DNA of 5,906 bases from Nitrospirae bacterium GWC2_57_9 (GTDB taxonomy: Bacteria; Nitrospirota; UBA9217), in assembly GCA_001805085.1 (NCBI GenBank), contig MHEA01000035.1, positions 5,472 to 11,377 on the forward strand. Reading direction: 5' to 3'. A program made the translations under genes and the position numbers. How positions within the stretch are numbered: position 1 is the stretch's first letter; every line of letters starts with the position of its first letter. Shown here piece by piece: positions 5,093 through 5,906 of this stretch. The notes under the pieces were generated by a model that was not told the DNA's origin, ran no database searches, and saw nothing but the letters and a program-made list of their open reading frames with translations.

Positions 5093-5121
5093 ATATTAAA
5101 ACTATCAGCCCCGGTTGTAAA
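5093..5121 (-). promoter_or_regulatory. Promoter of the cysteine-cluster gene
   Basis: TTTACA (5116-5121), a 17-nt spacer and TAATAT (5093-5098) on the minus strand. Transcription would start near 5086, giving a leader of about 90 nt with a good SD, unlike the abutting promoters elsewhere in the window. Confidence 0.5.
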
Positions 5122-5557
5122 GTCTTTTTTGATCCTCGGGGAGAAATGCCGGGACGCCTCCTCAGGGTAAGGCGGCACGGTCCCTTCCCGCCCTTCCCGG
5201 CAGCGCGATTTCGCACGAAGATTCCACTGTTCTTCCGGTTCCTGGAGTTAGGCGGTCCGGCACCTCCCTCTCGGGGTCGAGATCAGGCTCGTGCTCTTTC
5301 GGGCCACTGGTTTTTCCGGAGTCGGTCTGCCGCCAAGGTCGGTTTACCTCGCGCGCGGCCGACATACTAACTTACATCTTGTGGTCATCCCGGCTTGAGC
5401 GGGAGAAAAACAGGGTCCCTTGACGCGGAGCGGCTTCAAGACCGGCAAAAAGAAGGTTCGAGAAAGCGCTCTTGATACCGAAAGTGCCTTCATCGTGCGA
5501 AGTGGGATGGTCTCGCTGCCTCTGATGGAAAAAAATGAGGCTCGGGGAGATTTTTTC
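5122..5557. other. Divergent intergenic spacer without a recognisable gene
   Basis: This 436-bp stretch lies between the diverging cysteine-cluster and speH promoters. Open frames exist on both strands but are Pro/Arg-rich, have no supported start and resemble no protein I know. I looked for tRNA, cobalamin riboswitch, RNase P and SRP RNA cores and found none convincing. Small inverted repeats, such as CGCCT/AGGCG at 5155-5174 and GCCTC/GAGGC at 5519-5541, lack a proper terminator tail. A repeat fragment is listed at 5373-5404. Confidence 0.5.
5373..5404. repeat. REP-like fragment with a partial repeat of the cysteine-cluster gene leader
   Basis: The first 14 bases, TACATCTTGTGGTC, match 13 of 14 with 5057-5070, and CCCGG follows in both places. 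The second half, GTCATCCCGGCTTGAGCGGG, resembles the widespread REP-type palindrome GTCATTCCCGC-N-GCGGGAAT, with CCCG/CGGG arms around a short loop. Only one such unit is present here. Confidence 0.4.
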
Positions 5558-5584
5558 TTGACAAAGAGTAGCAATTTTGATAAT
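5558..5584 (+). promoter_or_regulatory. Candidate speH promoter
   Basis: TTGACA (5558-5563) is a perfect -35 hexamer. GATAAT (5579-5584) is the best -10, but the spacer is only 15 nt; at 17 nt the hexamer is the weaker TAATTA. AT-rich sequence follows to 5600. Transcription would start near 5590, leaving about 150 nt of leader before speH. Confidence 0.5.
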
Positions 5585-5590
5585 TACACA

Positions 5591-5739
5591 TTAAATTTAA
5601 TCTGTGATGGCGCCGTCGGAAGTCGCGGCGGATGAGCACCAACAACAAACCCTTTCGTGGGAACGAAAGGCGGTGCTCGCGGGGTCTCCCGAGAGGTCGG
5701 GAGAAGCAGTATCTGCGGGCGGAGAAGGAGGCAAAGAGG
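5591..5739 (+). promoter_or_regulatory. Hairpin-rich 5' leader of speH, candidate cis-regulatory RNA
   Basis: Several perfect inverted repeats lie in a row: CGCCG/CGGCG (5611-5615, 5626-5630); GAGCACC/GGTGCTC (5634-5640, 5672-5678); CCTTTCGT/ACGAAAGG with loop GGGA (5651-5658, 5663-5670), nested inside the previous stem; TCTCCCGA/TCGGGAGA with loop GAGG (5685-5692, 5697-5704); and GCAG/CTGC (5706-5709, 5713-5716). The SD AAGGAGG (5725-5731) follows. An A/C-rich single strand, AACAACAAAC, lies at 5641-5650. The arm TCTCC (5685-5689) could instead pair with GGAGA (5721-5725) beside the SD, so an alternative fold is conceivable. No T-tract terminator is present, so any control would be at translation. 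It matches no riboswitch class I know. Confidence 0.5.
5725..5731 (+). promoter_or_regulatory. Strong Shine-Dalgarno AAGGAGG of speH
   Basis: A full-consensus AAGGAGG with an 8-nt spacer to the TTG at 5740. It is the main evidence for that non-ATG start. Confidence 0.75.
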
Positions 5740-5906
5740 TTGCACGCGTTGGGAACCCACCTGCTGTTAGAGTTGAGGGATTGCAACCCCAAGACCCTAG
5801 GAAGTTTACAGTTTGTACAAGACACACTCAAAAATGCCGCATTGGAGGCAAAGGCGACTATTGTTGAGGTCGCTTTCCACGAATTCAGCCCCTTTGGCAT
5901 CAGCGG
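5740..5906 (+). CDS. speH: S-adenosylmethionine decarboxylase proenzyme, N-terminal 55 residues, cut by window edge
   Basis: SpeH decarboxylates S-adenosylmethionine to supply the aminopropyl donor for spermidine synthesis. The visible part reads (M)HALGTHLLLELRDCNP, continues through an amphipathic helix (about 18-38), and ends FHEFSPFGIS. It aligns without gaps to the N-terminus of the Thermotoga maritima enzyme (MKSLGRHL ... FHRFLPYGVSG), and S55 falls at the same position as the active-site serine of that protein. The autocleavage site (the Ser of ESHL that becomes the pyruvoyl group) lies just beyond the edge. The TTG start is chosen for its AAGGAGG site and for the match to the usual N-terminus. 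The frame is also open upstream to an ATG at 5632, which would add 36 very basic residues. It is the only plus-strand gene here, with its own promoter and a long structured leader. Confidence 0.9.
   Translation, partial: MHALGTHLLLELRDCNPKTLGSLQFVQDTLKNAALEAKATIVEVAFHEFSPFGIS

Noticed and set aside
5038..5370. Plus-strand 110-codon frame in the divergent spacer
   Set aside because: It has no SD, a Pro/Arg-rich composition and overlaps the promoter and leader of the cysteine-cluster gene.
5130..5370. Possible cobalamin riboswitch, RNase P or SRP RNA (GCCACTGG, CCGGAAGAA-like strings on either strand)
   Set aside because: Isolated words match but the order and spacing of the conserved core elements do not.
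5455..5461. GGTTCGA, a T-loop-like motif suggesting a tRNA
   Set aside because: There is no complementary 5-bp T-stem around it and no acceptor or anticodon arm.
5519..5556. GCCTC/GAGGC inverted repeat followed by a T-run, possible terminator
   Set aside because: The stem is only 5 bp with a long loop, and nine bases separate it from the T-run; no plus-strand gene ends upstream.
5631..5678. GATGAG next to a stem, suggesting a hammerhead ribozyme
   Set aside because: The second core element (CGAAAC after the stem) and the cleavage-site geometry are missing.
5604..5867. 87-codon plus-strand frame starting MMAPSEV
   Set aside because: It overlaps speH in another frame and lies mostly over the structured leader; no SD supports it.

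Overview
The window carries six genes, five on the minus strand and one (speH, cut by the right edge) on the plus strand. No tRNA, rRNA, CRISPR array, insertion sequence or phage gene is visible. The composition is moderately GC-rich by eye. A RACo-like corrinoid activator, two small NlpC/P60 lipoproteins, a cysteine-cluster protein, a prokaryotic-type S-adenosylmethionine decarboxylase and intergenic spacers full of TTTGCG- and TTCGTGG-type mini-repeats together suggest an anaerobic Gram-negative bacterium, perhaps Desulfobacterota or Nitrospirota. That placement is inference, since no marker gene is present.

Layout. 1-1518 (-): N-terminal 506 residues of a 2Fe-2S/ASKHA (DUF4445) reductive activator of corrinoid proteins, cut by the left edge. 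1519-1774: spacer with short repeats. 1775-2239 (-) and 2712-3176 (-): two 154-residue NlpC/P60 cell-wall peptidases that are tandem paralogues and share promoter architecture, 3' flank and a downstream repeat. 2296-2711: spacer holding most of the dispersed repeats. 3490-4260 (-): membrane protein of unknown family with about six helices. 4334-4993 (-): cysteine-rich protein resembling DUF3109/YkgJ-type metal-chelating proteins. 5122-5557: long spacer with one REP-like fragment. 5558-5906 (+): promoter, about 150 nt of hairpin-rich leader, and the start of speH.

The genes do not form one pathway or an obvious operon; most have their own recognisable sigma-70-type promoter. The most interesting signals are regulatory. 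First, three genes have a -10 hexamer only 6-8 nt before the start codon, which predicts leaderless mRNAs. Second, speH is preceded by a leader containing two perfect 8-bp tetraloop hairpins and a nested outer stem, a candidate cis-regulatory RNA. Third, the paired NlpC/P60 genes have matching promoters, but one appears to have lost the leader and Shine-Dalgarno site kept by the other. Fourth, two NrdR-box-like sites lie in the leader of the cysteine-cluster gene.
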